DNA of 64,000 bases from Plesiomonas shigelloides (GTDB lineage Bacteria > Pseudomonadota > Gammaproteobacteria > Enterobacterales > CAMTGL01), in NCBI RefSeq assembly GCF_900087055.1, contig NZ_LT575468.1:2917773-2981772 (forward strand), read 5' to 3'. This document shows positions 27,670 through 38,815 of this stretch, piece by piece (position 1 is the stretch's first letter; every line of letters begins with the position of its first letter). The position numbers and the translations under genes were made by a program. Below the pieces are notes generated by a model. The model searched no databases. It saw nothing but the letters and a program-made list of their open reading frames with translations, and had not been told where the DNA came from.

Positions 27670-27700
27670 CGACTCACCCGCGACAACCTTGGGTGAGTCG
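27670..27700. terminator. 10-bp perfect hairpin between apaH and folA
   Basis: CGACTCACCC and GGGTGAGTCG flank an 11-base loop. Neither side is followed by a T-run, so this may be a weak bidirectional terminator or a 3' end stabiliser. Confidence 0.55.
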
Positions 27701-27732
27701 AACTCACGCGTGAGCACTAAGCCAACCAAGCG

Positions 27733-28224
27733 CTATGCCGGCTGACGCTCCCAGATAGTAAACGCGCAGCGATACGCATTGGCGCTATCGGCAGGGCGCT
27801 CCTCGCGAAACGTTTCGTGCCACTCTCCCGCCGCTTGCCAGTCAGGAAAGCGGGTATCGCCATTCACCTCAGCATCAATCAGCGTGAGATACAGATGAGT
27901 CGCCAATGGCAGCGCCTGCTGGTACACATGACCGCCGCCAATAACCATCACTTCCTCAACGCCGGCCACCAACGCCAGAGCCTGCTCCAGTGAGCTACAC
28001 CACTCGACCCGTGGGTCATCCCCGCACTGGCGCGACAGCACGATATTGCGCCGTCCCGGCAGTGGTCGGCCAATCGAGGCAAAGGTATGACGGCCCATGA
28101 TCACCGGTTTACCCAAGGTCTGCGCCTTAAACCAAGCAAAGTCAGCCGGCAGATGCCACGGCATCTGGTTATCCTGTCCGATGATCCGATCGTCGGCCAT
28201 CGCCGCAATTAAACTGATTTTCAT
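27733..28224 (-). CDS. folA: dihydrofolate reductase FolA
   Basis: FolA reduces dihydrofolate to tetrahydrofolate with NADPH and is the trimethoprim target. The 163-residue protein matches chromosomal [30 protein letters not shown] carrying the catalytic acid (Asp28, equivalent to E. coli Asp27), [18 protein letters not shown] and VIGGGHVY. It is convergent with apaH and downstream of yjjPB on the same strand. There is no sign that it is a plasmid-type dfr cassette. Confidence 0.98.
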   Translation of the reverse strand: MKISLIAAMADDRIIGQDNQMPWHLPADFAWFKAQTLGKPVIMGRHTFASIGRPLPGRRNIVLSRQCGDDPRVEWCSSLEQALALVAGVEEVMVIGGGHVYQQALPLATHLYLTLIDAEVNGDTRFPDWQAAGEWHETFREERPADSANAYRCAFTIWERQPA

Positions 28225-28299
28225 GGCTGTCTCCTGCCTCTACATCGCTATCAGCACTGTTATCTGCACGGCTAGCGGTAATACTGCTTAAAACCGGCA

Positions 28300-28764
28300 C
28301 TATACCACTGGACGACGGCGGTAGAATAACAATCCCGGTACCGCCAAGCCGAGGGCCAACGCGCCGACAATAAAGAATGTTTGCAGGAAATGGGTCACCA
28401 TTTGCGACATCAGCTCATGGGTATAGCCGCGGTGATTGATCTCCACCAGTGCCAGCATCGCCTTGTAGGCTTTGACTCCCGGCACCATCGGGATCACCGC
28501 CGCCACCGTAAACACTTTCGGGTGCGCCATATAGCGATGTGACCAATGCACGCCGATCATGCCAATCGTGGTTGACGCCAGCAACGTGCTCCATTCGATA
28601 GGCCAGCCATAATGCAGCAGCAAAAAGCGCAGCCCATGCCCCAACGCGCCGAGCATCGCGCAGTAACGCAGCGCACGTACAGGCACGTTAAACAGCAAGG
28701 CAAACCCCACCGCCGGAATAGCAGCAAAAAACATATCCTGTAGTAACGCCGGTAATAAGGTCAT
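28300..28764 (-). CDS. yjjB: YjjB subunit of the YjjPB dicarboxylate (succinate) exporter
   Basis: YjjB is a 154-residue membrane protein of the ThrE-like DUF3815 type. It shares [23 protein letters not shown] and [21 protein letters not shown] with E. coli YjjB. With YjjP it forms a two-part exporter implicated in succinate efflux. About four or five helices are visible. ATG 28764 overlaps the yjjP stop (ATGA), so the subunits are coupled. The frame is open further upstream inside yjjP, but that extension is not hydrophobic and is not conserved. Confidence 0.92.
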   Translation of the reverse strand: MTLLPALLQDMFFAAIPAVGFALLFNVPVRALRYCAMLGALGHGLRFLLLHYGWPIEWSTLLASTTIGMIGVHWSHRYMAHPKVFTVAAVIPMVPGVKAYKAMLALVEINHRGYTHELMSQMVTHFLQTFFIVGALALGLAVPGLLFYRRRPVV

Positions 28765-29543
28765 GACCACCCCCGCACATCCCATAGCGCCATCGCCAGC
28801 ACAATCCCCGCACAGGTTGCAAAGGTCAGCAAGGTCGCCATGGTCCAACGCGCCAGCCCCATGTTGACGTGCCCTTTGACCATATCGGACAGCGCATTAA
28901 TCAGCGGAAAACCGGGCACCAGCAGCAGCACACTGGATGCCATCGGCAATGACGGCAAATTGCCAATTTGATACGAGATCCCGAGCGAAGCAATTGAGCT
29001 GGCCACAAAGGCGGTGACACAAAAATTGACCAGCGGATTAAAGTGGCGATGCGCCAGCTCTTGGCGCACCAACATGGCAATGGCACTGGCCACAAACGTC
29101 AAGGCAAACACCGCCGCATCACCACCGGATAAATGTGAGAAACTGGCGCACGATAACCCCACCATCAGCACCACTAAGCCACGTGGATAGCGGAGCGGTT
29201 TGATCTTATCCAATCGTTTGCGTACATCGCCAATTGACAGCAAACCGCGTTCAGCCATGATCATGGTGTGCTGCACCGCAGTAACCACCTGCATGTTGAT
29301 CCCACGATCCACATTGCGCCGCGTGGTGGTGATACAGCGTTGTCGGCTCAAGGTCGACAGCACAATAGCATTAGCCGAAATCGAAATTTCCACACTGTCA
29401 GCCCCAAGCGCCAACCCTAAGCGCTCCGACACTTGCTCGACCAGCGTACTCTCCGCGCCGTGCTGCAACAGCATCAGGGCGCTTTGAATGCATAAACGGG
29501 TCACTTCCCGCTGCGCCGGCTCGTTCAGATCTCCTTGTTGCAT
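28761..29543 (-). CDS. yjjP: YjjP subunit of the YjjPB dicarboxylate (succinate) exporter
   Basis: YjjP is a 260-residue ThrE-family protein. The N-terminal cytoplasmic part contains [21 protein letters not shown] and NVDRGINM, as in E. coli YjjP. The C-terminal half has several helices ([30 protein letters not shown]). ATG 29543 has GAGAAA upstream and is preferred to an ATG eight codons earlier that lacks a ribosome site. Pairing with yjjB by stop-start overlap supports a two-subunit transporter. Confidence 0.92.
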   Translation of the reverse strand: MQQGDLNEPAQREVTRLCIQSALMLLQHGAESTLVEQVSERLGLALGADSVEISISANAIVLSTLSRQRCITTTRRNVDRGINMQVVTAVQHTMIMAERGLLSIGDVRKRLDKIKPLRYPRGLVVLMVGLSCASFSHLSGGDAAVFALTFVASAIAMLVRQELAHRHFNPLVNFCVTAFVASSIASLGISYQIGNLPSLPMASSVLLLVPGFPLINALSDMVKGHVNMGLARWTMATLLTFATCAGIVLAMALWDVRGWS

Positions 29544-29617
29544 CTGCTTTCTCGCTTCACCACACATAATGTGACATTAAAACCGTTTTCATGACAAAAA
29601 AGGCTGATTTTACGCAA

Positions 29618-29654
29618 GAAAAAAGCCGCTTTCTGCGAACAGAAGCGGCTTCTT
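29618..29654 (-). terminator. terminator of obgE
   Basis: On the minus strand AAGCCGCTTCTG, loop TTCG, CAGAAAGCGGCTT (one bulged base) is followed by TTTTC. It ends the rplU-rpmA-yhbE-obgE series. Confidence 0.9.
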
Positions 29655-29708
29655 TACTATGCCGATACGATGGCGATGCGTAAGTAAGGCAATACTTACC
29701 TCAAACGA

Positions 29709-31873
<2,165 letters not shown>

Positions 31874-31894
31874 CCAACCTCCCGATGGCTGATA

Positions 31895-31920
31895 TAAAAA
31901 AGCCCCGCAACTGCGCGGGG
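31895..31920 (-). terminator. terminator after rpmA
   Basis: On the minus strand GCGGGGC pairs with GCCCCGC, followed by TTTTTT, about 30 bases past the rpmA stop and just before yhbE. It should reduce transcription into yhbE-obgE. Confidence 0.9.
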
Positions 31921-31950
31921 CTCTTCCTGTGAACCGGTAAAGGTCAGTAA

Positions 31951-32208
31951 TTACTCAGCAACGATGCTTACGTATTTACGGTTGTTTGGACCTTTAACTT
32001 CGAATTTCACTTTACCGTCTGCAGTTGCAAACAGGGTGTGGTCTTTACCACAGCCAACGTTTACACCAGCGTGGAACTTGGTACCGCGCTGACGAACGAT
32101 GATGTTACCTGCCAGAACAGATTCACCACCGAAACGCTTAACACCCAGACGTTTGCTTTCGGAATCGCGGCCGTTACGAGTGGAACCGCCAGCTTTTTTG
32201 TGTGCCAT
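31951..32208 (-). CDS. rpmA: 50S ribosomal protein L27
   Basis: L27 contacts the peptidyl-transferase centre through its N-terminal tail. The 85-residue sequence begins [16 protein letters not shown] and contains [17 protein letters not shown], standard for the family; no cleavable Firmicute-type leader is present. It follows rplU by 18 bases. Confidence 0.99.
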   Translation of the reverse strand: MAHKKAGGSTRNGRDSESKRLGVKRFGGESVLAGNIIVRQRGTKFHAGVNVGCGKDHTLFATADGKVKFEVKGPNNRKYVSIVAE

Positions 32209-32226
32209 TTATCCGTTCTCCTAAAC

Positions 32227-32538
32227 TTACGCGCTGATAGCAGTGATTTTGATTTCAGTGAACCACTGACGGTGGCCCTGCTGCTTACGGCTGTGCTTAC
32301 GACGACGGAACTTAACGATCTTAACTTTATCGCCACGACCGTGAGTTACCACTTCAGCCTTAACCACACCGCCTGCAACGAAAGGTGCACCGATCTTGAT
32401 ATCTTCGCCGTTAGCGATCATCAGCACATCTTTGAACTCAACTGCTTCGCCAGTTGCTACGTCCAGCTTCTCCAGGCGAACGGTTTGGCCTTCGCTCACT
32501 CGGTGCTGCTTACCACCACTTTGGAAAACCGCGTACAT
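32227..32538 (-). CDS. rplU: 50S ribosomal protein L21
   Basis: L21 binds 23S rRNA in the large subunit. The protein is 103 residues ([18 protein letters not shown], then [14 protein letters not shown] near the C-terminus). The frame is open for 50 codons upstream, but ATG 32538 is the universal start. A good sigma-70 promoter with a GC-rich discriminator lies about 90 bases upstream, as expected for a growth-rate-controlled ribosomal gene. Confidence 0.99.
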   Translation of the reverse strand: MYAVFQSGGKQHRVSEGQTVRLEKLDVATGEAVEFKDVLMIANGEDIKIGAPFVAGGVVKAEVVTHGRGDKVKIVKFRRRKHSRKQQGHRQWFTEIKITAISA

Positions 32539-32623
32539 ATAAAACTCCGCTCTTTTCGGCACCGCAGGCTCCATTAAAATCAGCCAATCAGGGTGCGCAA
32601 TAAAACTATTCAATAGGGCGCGA

Positions 32624-32652
32624 ATTCTACGCAAAAAGCCGCTCGATGACAA
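32624..32652 (-). promoter_or_regulatory. sigma-70 promoter of rplU-rpmA
   Basis: On the minus strand TTGTCA (32652-32647) and TAGAAT (32629-32624) are separated by exactly 17 bases. The sequence after the -10 is TCGCGCCC, a GC-rich discriminator typical of stringently controlled promoters. Transcription would start near 32617. Confidence 0.8.
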
Positions 32653-32799
32653 GAGCTCTTCTGGCAATATCGGAGAAAAATTCTCCAACTTGCCCTTACG
32701 CGTTTCCGTCCCACGTTTTTGAGGTACAATCCATACCGACAGGGTTTTATTATGGACTGCGCTTCCCCCATGATACCAAAATTAGAAGACTGACGGACT

Positions 32800-33768
32800 A
32801 TGACGCTTGAAGAGATTCGCGCCCTGAGCGATGCCGACATGGCAGAAGTGAATGCGGCGATTTTGCAACAACTCAATTCCGATGTGGCGCTGATCAATCA
32901 ACTGGGCTACTACATCATCAGTGGCGGGGGAAAACGGATCCGGCCAATGATTGCGGTGCTAGCCGCACGGGCGCTCGATTATCAAGGTCATGGTCATATT
33001 ACCGTGGCTGCGCTGATTGAATTTATCCACACCGCCACCTTGCTGCACGATGACGTGGTGGATGAGTCTGATCTGCGCCGTGGCAAAGCCACCGCCAATG
33101 CGGCATTCGGTAATGCCGCCAGCGTATTGGTGGGGGATTTTATCTACACCCGCGCATTCCAGATGATGACCAGCCTCGACTCGATGCGCATTTTGCAGCT
33201 GATGGCTTCGGCCACCAACGTGATTGCCGAAGGGGAAGTGCAGCAGCTGATGAACTGCAATGACCCGGACATCAGCGAAGATAATTACATGCAGGTGATT
33301 TACAGCAAAACCGCTCGCCTGTTTGAAGCCGCCGCGCAGTCTTCGGCTATTTTGGCGGGAGCCAGTGAGCAGCAAGAGCTGGCGATGCAAGATTATGGTC
33401 GTTACCTCGGCACGGCTTTCCAGCTGATTGACGATCTGCTCGATTACAGCGCAGGAAACGAGCTAGGAAAGAATTTGGGCGACGATCTCAACGAAGGTAA
33501 GCCTACCCTGCCGCTGCTGCATGCGATGCACAATGGCACGCCTGAGCAAGCCGCGATGATCCGTAAAGCGATCGAAGAAGGGAACGGACGCGATCTGTTG
33601 GATCCGGTATTGGCCGCCATGCAAGCCTGTGGATCGTTGGCCTACACCCAGCAGCGCGCCGAAGAAGAAGCCGACAAAGCGATCCAAGCCCTGTCTTGCA
33701 TCCCAGACTCGCCTTATCGCGAGGCATTAATTGGCTTGGCGCATCTGGCGGTGCACCGTAACCATTAA
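32800..33768 (+). CDS. ispB: octaprenyl diphosphate synthase IspB
   Basis: IspB builds the C40 side chain of ubiquinone and menaquinone from farnesyl diphosphate and IPP. The 322-residue protein has the first Asp-rich motif in LLHDDVVDESDLRRGK (D84, D85, D88), the second in FQLIDDLLDY, and GGGKRIRP for IPP binding. It is divergent from rplU, as in E. coli. A TACAAT -10-like element is at 32725-32730. Confidence 0.97.
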   Translation: MTLEEIRALSDADMAEVNAAILQQLNSDVALINQLGYYIISGGGKRIRPMIAVLAARALDYQGHGHITVAALIEFIHTATLLHDDVVDESDLRRGKATANAAFGNAASVLVGDFIYTRAFQMMTSLDSMRILQLMASATNVIAEGEVQQLMNCNDPDISEDNYMQVIYSKTARLFEAAAQSSAILAGASEQQELAMQDYGRYLGTAFQLIDDLLDYSAGNELGKNLGDDLNEGKPTLPLLHAMHNGTPEQAAMIRKAIEEGNGRDLLDPVLAAMQACGSLAYTQQRAEEEADKAIQALSCIPDSPYREALIGLAHLAVHRNH

Positions 33769-33880
33769 TGGGATCTACGGATAACGGTAGCCTTGGTGGC
33801 ATTCACACACTGAGTTATGCCGCCATAAATGCTGTCATTGACACGGCCAGCGCACCGAGAGGCCAATAAAAAATTCCCAC

Positions 33881-33910
33881 AAAAAAAGCCACGCTCTGCG
33901 TGGCTTTTTT
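33881..33910. terminator. bidirectional terminator between ispB and mdh
   Basis: AAAAAAAGCCACGC, loop TCT, GCGTGGCTTTTTT lies between convergent genes. Confidence 0.93.
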
Positions 33911-33984
33911 ATCGGTGGTCAAAACTTGCTGCTTGCGCCAAACGAAAGCGTCAAACGCAAGCCGCAAGCCAAAGCGCGCTGCGC

Positions 33985-34926
33985 TTACTGGCCGTTAACG
34001 AATTTCTCACCCAGCACAATCTCTTCACGCAGGGTTGGCAGCATGCTTTCCAGCGCCTGCTGTTCAAACGCGCTCAGCTTGCCCACTGGCAGGTACTCTT
34101 CAATACCGTTGACGCCCAGCAGTACCGGTTGAGCAAAGAAACGGGCATATTGGCCATCACCTTCAACATAGGTGCATTCCACCACGTTCTTCTCGCCCTG
34201 CATTGCACGCAGCAAAGACAGACCGAAACGCGCCGCCGCTTGACCCATCGACAAAGTCGCGGAGCCGCCACCGGCTTTAGCTTCCACCACTTCGGTACCG
34301 GCGTTTTGGATCCGCTTAGTCAGCGCCGCGATCTCAGCGTCGGTAAAGGAGATCCCGTCAAGTTGTGACAGCAGCGGCAGGATGCTCAGACCGGAGTGAC
34401 CGCCAACCACGGAAACATTCAGTTCTTCTGGCTGCTTACCTTTCAGCTCAGCCACAAAGGTATTGGAGCGGATCACATCCAGCGTTGAAATACCAAACAG
34501 CTTGCGTTTGTCGTACACGCCGGCTTTTTTCAGCACTTCTGCCGCAATGGCAACCGTGGTGTTCACCGGATTGGTGATGATCCCAATGCAGGCTTTCGGG
34601 CAAACGTGGGCGATTTTTTCCACCAGATTGCGCACGATCCCCGCATTCACATTAAACAGATCGGAGCGATCCATGCCTGGCTTACGCGCCACACCGGCAG
34701 AGATCAGCACGATATCGGCCCCTTCCAGCGCAGCAGAAGGATCTTCGCCGCTAAAGCCTTTGATCTTCACGGCAGTCGGAATATGACTCAAATCCACCGC
34801 CACACCCGGAGTCACTGGGGCGATGTCATATAAGGAGAGCTCTGAACCAGCGGGAAGCTGGACTTTTAACAGTAAAGCCAGTGCCTGGCCGATGCCACCT
34901 GCAGCACCTAAAACCGCAACTTTCAT
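33985..34926 (-). CDS. mdh: malate dehydrogenase Mdh
   Basis: Mdh interconverts malate and oxaloacetate with NAD+ in the TCA cycle. The 313-residue protein has the NAD-binding GAAGGIGQ loop at the N-terminus, the substrate arginines in [14 protein letters not shown] and LDVIRSNTF, and the catalytic histidine in VVGGHSG. It lies downstream of an amino-acid-binding protein gene on the same strand. In E. coli mdh directly faces argR, so that gene is an insertion into a conserved border. Confidence 0.99.
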   Translation of the reverse strand: MKVAVLGAAGGIGQALALLLKVQLPAGSELSLYDIAPVTPGVAVDLSHIPTAVKIKGFSGEDPSAALEGADIVLISAGVARKPGMDRSDLFNVNAGIVRNLVEKIAHVCPKACIGIITNPVNTTVAIAAEVLKKAGVYDKRKLFGISTLDVIRSNTFVAELKGKQPEELNVSVVGGHSGLSILPLLSQLDGISFTDAEIAALTKRIQNAGTEVVEAKAGGGSATLSMGQAAARFGLSLLRAMQGEKNVVECTYVEGDGQYARFFAQPVLLGVNGIEEYLPVGKLSAFEQQALESMLPTLREEIVLGEKFVNGQ

Positions 34927-35068
34927 CCTTTAATGCTCCTTTATAAAATCCTATTGTGTTGGGTATCAGACAAACAGACACTAATCCAACAACTGCAGAA
35001 ACACAAATTAGTAACACACAGATTGAGAGTTCGCGCACCCTGCGGGTCATTGCCCATTACATTGTCTA

Positions 35069-35836
35069 TTAATGGTGCAGATATTTTTTCTGAAGGGCCT
35101 GCAAAGTCCCGTCGGCGCGCAGCGCATCGAGGGCATTATCCAGCGCTAACTTCAGGCGATAATTCTGTTTAGACAGCGCAATGCCAAGCCCCTGACCAAA
35201 ATACTCCGGCGCGGTGTAAGGCTCGCCCAGCACTTGCCAGCGCCCTTTCGGATGCTGACTGAGCCAGTTCAAGGCGACCGCCTGATCGGTAAACACCGCA
35301 TCAATATTGCCCGCTTGTAAGTCACCGAACGCCTCTTCATAGCTGGCATACGGCAGTGGCGTCACGTCAGCACCTAAACGGCCATCCACCACAAAGTTCA
35401 TCAAGGTGGTGCCGGTCTGCACGCCGACTAAATTCTCTTTACTGATGGTGTCACCGGTAATGACATCGCGGTTAACCAGCAGCACTGCGGAGTTGGCCAG
35501 ATAGGGCTGGGTAAAGCTCATCAGTTGCAAGCGGCTATCATTAATATCTAGCGCCGCAATCGCAGCGTCATAGGCACCGAGGCGCAAACCGGATAGAATA
35601 GTGTTGAATGGCTGCTCCACAAATTCACAGCGTCGCATCAAGCGATCGCACAACGCCTGTGCTAGGGCGATATCAAACCCGTCTAGCTGCCCCTGATTAT
35701 TGTGGTATTCAAACGGGGGATAAGTCGGTTCGGTGGCAAAGCGCAAGGGCGCAGAAACCGTGACACTTTCCGCCTGCACCATAAAACAGGTGAGAAAACC
35801 GGCTATGAAACTAATTGAAACAAGAAAACGGCGCAT
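35069..35836 (-). CDS. orphan periplasmic amino-acid-binding protein (family 3, ArtJ/HisJ-like)
   Basis: This is a solute-binding protein of 255 residues with a signal peptide (MRRFLVSISFIAGFL, cleaved near VQA-E). It shows the family-3 fold motifs RFATEPTYPPFEYHN, GFDIALAQALC, AAIALDINDSRLQLMSFTQPY and the C-terminal GQGLGIAL. No permease or ATPase gene is adjacent, so it must dock with a transporter elsewhere. It is divergent from argR and tandem ARG boxes lie in the shared promoter. Arginine or another basic amino acid is therefore the likely ligand; this is inference from context. GAGGA precedes ATG 35836. Confidence 0.85.
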   Translation of the reverse strand: MRRFLVSISFIAGFLTCFMVQAESVTVSAPLRFATEPTYPPFEYHNNQGQLDGFDIALAQALCDRLMRRCEFVEQPFNTILSGLRLGAYDAAIAALDINDSRLQLMSFTQPYLANSAVLLVNRDVITGDTISKENLVGVQTGTTLMNFVVDGRLGADVTPLPYASYEEAFGDLQAGNIDAVFTDQAVALNWLSQHPKGRWQVLGEPYTAPEYFGQGLGIALSKQNYRLKLALDNALDALRADGTLQALQKKYLHH

Positions 35837-35861
35837 TTTTCATCCTCAACCGGCTATCCGT

Positions 35862-35900
35862 GTTGTTTGTGTATTGAAAAAAAGTGAATTTTTATGCAAT
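35862..35900. promoter_or_regulatory. tandem ARG boxes (ArgR operator) between argR and the binding-protein gene
   Basis: The 18-mer at 35883-35900, AGTGAATTTTTATGCAAT, matches the ArgR consensus TGAAT-N4-ATTCA with one half-site mismatch. A second, weaker 18-mer (35862-35879, half sites TGTTT and ATTGA) precedes it with exactly 3 bases between, the spacing used by hexameric ArgR. The pair sits in the divergent promoter, so both argR autoregulation and repression of the binding protein are predicted. Confidence 0.75.
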
Positions 35901-35934
35901 ATGAGCGCTGTTTTTTTGCATTTGGGAGCCCATA

Positions 35935-36408
35935 ATGCGTAGCTCAGACAAACAAGAGCAACTTATCCGCGCGTTCAAAGCCCTGCTGAAAGAAGAGAAA
36001 TTCAGCTCACAAGGTGAGATAGTCCAAGCATTATCAGACTTAGGTTTTCGTAATATCAACCAGTCTAAAGTCTCACGGATGCTCACCAAATTCGGCGCCG
36101 TACGGACACGCAATGCCAAAATGGAGATGGTTTACTGTCTGCCGGTAGAACTTGGCGTCCCAACCACCTCCAGTCCGCTGAAAAATCTGGTGCTGGACAT
36201 CGACTACAACAGCGCACTGATTGTGATCCACACCAGCCCAGGTGCTGCGCAGCTGATTGCGCGCATGCTGGACTCGCTCGGCAAAGCCGAGGGTATTTTA
36301 GGCACGATTGCCGGTGATGACACGATCTTTATCACACCAACTCGGGATACTCCGATTGAAGATCTGTTTGCTGCGGTGCTGGATCTGTTCGAACAGCACG
36401 CCGCCTGA
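35935..36408 (+). CDS. argR: arginine repressor ArgR
   Basis: ArgR is the arginine-responsive hexameric regulator of arginine synthesis and uptake, and an accessory factor for Xer recombination. The 157-residue protein is nearly identical to the E. coli one. The N-terminal winged helix ([39 protein letters not shown]) is followed by the C-terminal oligomerisation and arginine-binding domain with [17 protein letters not shown] and [15 protein letters not shown] precedes ATG 35935. A terminator follows. Confidence 0.99.
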   Translation: MRSSDKQEQLIRAFKALLKEEKFSSQGEIVQALSDLGFRNINQSKVSRMLTKFGAVRTRNAKMEMVYCLPVELGVPTTSSPLKNLVLDIDYNSALIVIHTSPGAAQLIARMLDSLGKAEGILGTIAGDDTIFITPTRDTPIEDLFAAVLDLFEQHAA

Positions 36409-36437
36409 TCCTCGCGCGACGGGCCAATAGCTTGATC

Positions 36438-36461
36438 AAAGCCGCATTGCGGCTTTTTTTT
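36438..36461 (+). terminator. terminator of argR
   Basis: AAAGCCGC, loop ATT, GCGGCTTT followed by further T residues, about 30 bases past the stop. Confidence 0.93.
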
Positions 36462-36531
36462 CGTGCTGCATCCGCCGAGTGGTGCGCTTTTTTTGTATAG
36501 TAAACAAAAAACTGCGCACAAGGATTTCGCG

Positions 36532-36978
36532 ATGTTCCAGCGTATTTTAGTCCCGATCGATCTGAATGAATGTGATGTGATTGACCGTACCATGCAGATG
36601 GCGGTCGAACAGGTTCGCCTGTCCGGTGGAGAGCTGCATCTGGTGCATGTCTTGCCGGTGATCCATGTCGCGATTGTCTCGAACTTTTTCCCGCCGGATG
36701 CCACCGCGCGCATGCGTGAAAGCAGTGAGCAACGCTTACAACAGCTGCAAGCGCAGTATGTGCCAAGCGATATCCGCTGCCATCGCCATGTGGCCGAAGG
36801 CAAAACCTACGAAGCGATTATTGATGTGGCCGTAGCGCAAGGTTGCGATCTGATCATGATGCCAAGCCAAGAGCGCTCGCAGTTAGACCGCGTGATGCTC
36901 GGCTCGGTGGCCGAAAAAGTGGTGGCCTACTCACCGGTGCACGTACTGGTGATCAAGCCAGACAGCGATAGCGAGTAA
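36532..36978 (+). CDS. universal stress protein (UspF/UspG-like)
   Basis: This is a single-domain universal stress protein of 148 residues beginning FQRILVPIDLNE, with the alpha/beta fold evident from GELHLVHVLPV and CDLIMMPSQ. The C-terminal segment is VMLGSVAEKVVAYSPVHVLVIKP. The full ATP-binding GxxG-N9-GS motif is incomplete here (only the LGS part is clear), so nucleotide binding is uncertain. AAGGA precedes ATG 36532; 23 upstream codons in frame lie over the spacer and are rejected. Role: stress survival, mechanism unknown. Confidence 0.88.
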   Translation: MFQRILVPIDLNECDVIDRTMQMAVEQVRLSGGELHLVHVLPVIHVAIVSNFFPPDATARMRESSEQRLQQLQAQYVPSDIRCHRHVAEGKTYEAIIDVAVAQGCDLIMMPSQERSQLDRVMLGSVAEKVVAYSPVHVLVIKPDSDSE

Positions 36979-37010
36979 ACTCGCTACCTAAGACAAAGAA
37001 ACCCACAAAA

Positions 37011-37054
37011 AGGCCGCCCGATGATAGTTATTAATAGTTATCATCGGGCGGCCT
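37011..37054. terminator. long 16-bp palindromic terminator between the usp gene and trkH
   Basis: AGGCCGCCCGATGATA pairs perfectly with TATCATCGGGCGGCCT around a 12-base AT-rich loop. On the minus strand TTTTTG follows, so it terminates trkH and probably also the convergent stress-protein gene. The stem is unusually long for this genome. Confidence 0.9.
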
Positions 37055-37105
37055 GATTTTAGCGCTTATCGCGTCATGCCGGGCATGAGAGCGTTAAAGT
37101 GGCTC

Positions 37106-38563
37106 TTAATTACGCCAGTAGGCTGGCGACATCAGTACCAAGAACGGGAAGATTTCCAGTCGGCCAAACAACATGGCCAGCATCATCACGTACTTAGACG
37201 GCTCTTTCAGACCACTGAAGTTCGAGCCCGAAGCGCCATAACCAATCCCCATGTTGTTGATACACCCGGCAGTAGAGCCAATCGCGGTATCCAGCGTCTC
37301 GCCAAAGGTGGTCAGCAAGAAGATAAAAATCATCGTCATCATCACGTACAAGAAGAAAAAGCCCAACACCGCCAAACCTTGTCGGTCATGGATCGGCTTA
37401 CCGGACATCTTCAGTGATACCACCGAGCGCGGATGAATCAGCAGCTTAACCTCTTTCACGCTCTGCGCGATCAGCACCAAAATCCGCAGCGCCTTAATAC
37501 CCCCACAAGTTGACCCGACACAGCCACCAAAGAAGCTGGCGCCAATCAGCAAGAAGGTGACATCCACCGGCCAATCCGGGTATCCGGCAGTACCGAGGCC
37601 GTTATCGGTCATCACCGACATGGACTGGAAAAAGCCGTGATAAAACGCTGGCCATAATTCAAAGGTGCCCGAGCGATACAAGCCCCACACGGTATATGCA
37701 ATCACGCAGGCACAGACCAGAATAAATAAACGGAATTCGGCATTGCGGCTGATGACTTTTAAATTACGGCGTTGGAAGGCAATAAAGTAGAGGGCAAAGT
37801 TGATACCGGCCAGAATAGAGAATACCCCAGCCACCAGCTCGACGCCGGCACTGTTGAAATAGGCCACGCTTTCCGTGTAGGTGGAAAATCCGCCCAGCGA
37901 AATGGTGGCAAACGCATGGCAAATGGCGTCAAACCACCCCATTCCCACCGCTTTAAAGCTGGCAATGCAGGCGAGCGTCAGTGCGCAGTACACCACCCAC
38001 AAGCTTTTGGCGGTATCCACGATGCGCGGCGTCATCTTCTCATCTTTCATCGGCCCCGGCATTTCGGTTTGCGCCAACATGCCGCCGACCCCGATAAATG
38101 GCAGTACGGCGATGGCCAATACGATGATCCCCAAACCACCGAAGAAATTGAGCTGCGCCCGATAATAGAGCAAGCTTTTCGGCGCATTGGTGACGTCACT
38201 GAGAATGGTCGCTCCGGTGGTGGTGATCCCTGAGATACTCTCAAACAGCGCATCGGTAATGCTGATATTGATACTTTTTAGCATCACCATCGGCAACATA
38301 CTGAATAGCGAGAACACCACCCAGAAGATCAATACCACTAGGTATCCATCTTTGGTGCCGAGTTGCGATTTATTATTTTTGGTCAGGTAATAGGTTACCA
38401 AACTGAGCAATAAGGAGATCACGAAGGATTTAAAATAGGCGGCAGATTCGCCATCCCCTTCGTAAATAGCGACAAAGATGGGAATAATAAAAGTGACAGA
38501 ATAAAGGGCTAACAGATAACTGTTAATCTTTAGAATTGCCTTGAATTTACCGGAGGTAATCAT
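37106..38563 (-). CDS. trkH: potassium uptake channel subunit TrkH
   Basis: TrkH is the inner-membrane K+-translocating subunit gated by TrkA. The 485-residue protein (483 in E. coli) has four MPM repeats. The four filter glycines lie in ISGITTTGATIL, ATISLGGFSTYTES, MTDNGLGTAG and STAGCINNMGIGYG. Start ATG 38563 has AGGGCG upstream. trkA is not in the window, which is normal for Trk systems. The 252 bases between trkH and mpl carry a 13-bp hairpin. Confidence 0.95.
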   Translation of the reverse strand: MITSGKFKAILKINSYLLALYSVTFIIPIFVAIYEGDGESAAYFKSFVISLLLSLVTYYLTKNNKSQLGTKDGYLVVLIFWVVFSLFSMLPMVMLKSINISITDALFESISGITTTGATILSDVTNAPKSLLYYRAQLNFFGGLGIIVLAIAVLPFIGVGGMLAQTEMPGPMKDEKMTPRIVDTAKSLWVVYCALTLACIASFKAVGMGWFDAICHAFATISLGGFSTYTESVAYFNSAGVELVAGVFSILAGINFALYFIAFQRRNLKVISRNAEFRLFILVCACVIAYTVWGLYRSGTFELWPAFYHGFFQSMSVMTDNGLGTAGYPDWPVDVTFLLIGASFFGGCVGSTCGGIKALRILVLIAQSVKEVKLLIHPRSVVSLKMSGKPIHDRQGLAVLGFFFLYVMMTMIFIFLLTTFGETLDTAIGSTAGCINNMGIGYGASGSNFSGLKEPSKYVMMLAMLFGRLEIFPFLVLMSPAYWRN

Positions 38564-38701
38564 ACCAGCGCCCTGAACTGAATGGGGTAAACACAGGCAA
38601 TACGCTGACTTCCCGAACCATACAACATGGCGCAGTGATCCTTAACTGTGTTGACGTTTTATCTTATGAATGATCCTACCGCACAAAGTGCTAATCGCCA
38701 A

Positions 38702-38738
38702 TAATGCCTGTCAGCGGCGCATCAACTGACAGGCATTA
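38702..38738. terminator. 13-bp perfect hairpin downstream of mpl
   Basis: TAATGCCTGTCAG and CTGACAGGCATTA flank an 11-base loop, 78 bases past the mpl stop and upstream of trkH. It has no long T-run; it is probably the mpl transcript end. Confidence 0.6.
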
Positions 38739-38815
38739 CAGACTGTTTTATCGTAAGCGGTTCTGTCAGCCAACCCCAAACTCGAATCAGCCGACCGGCG
38801 CTGCTGAGCAGCAAA

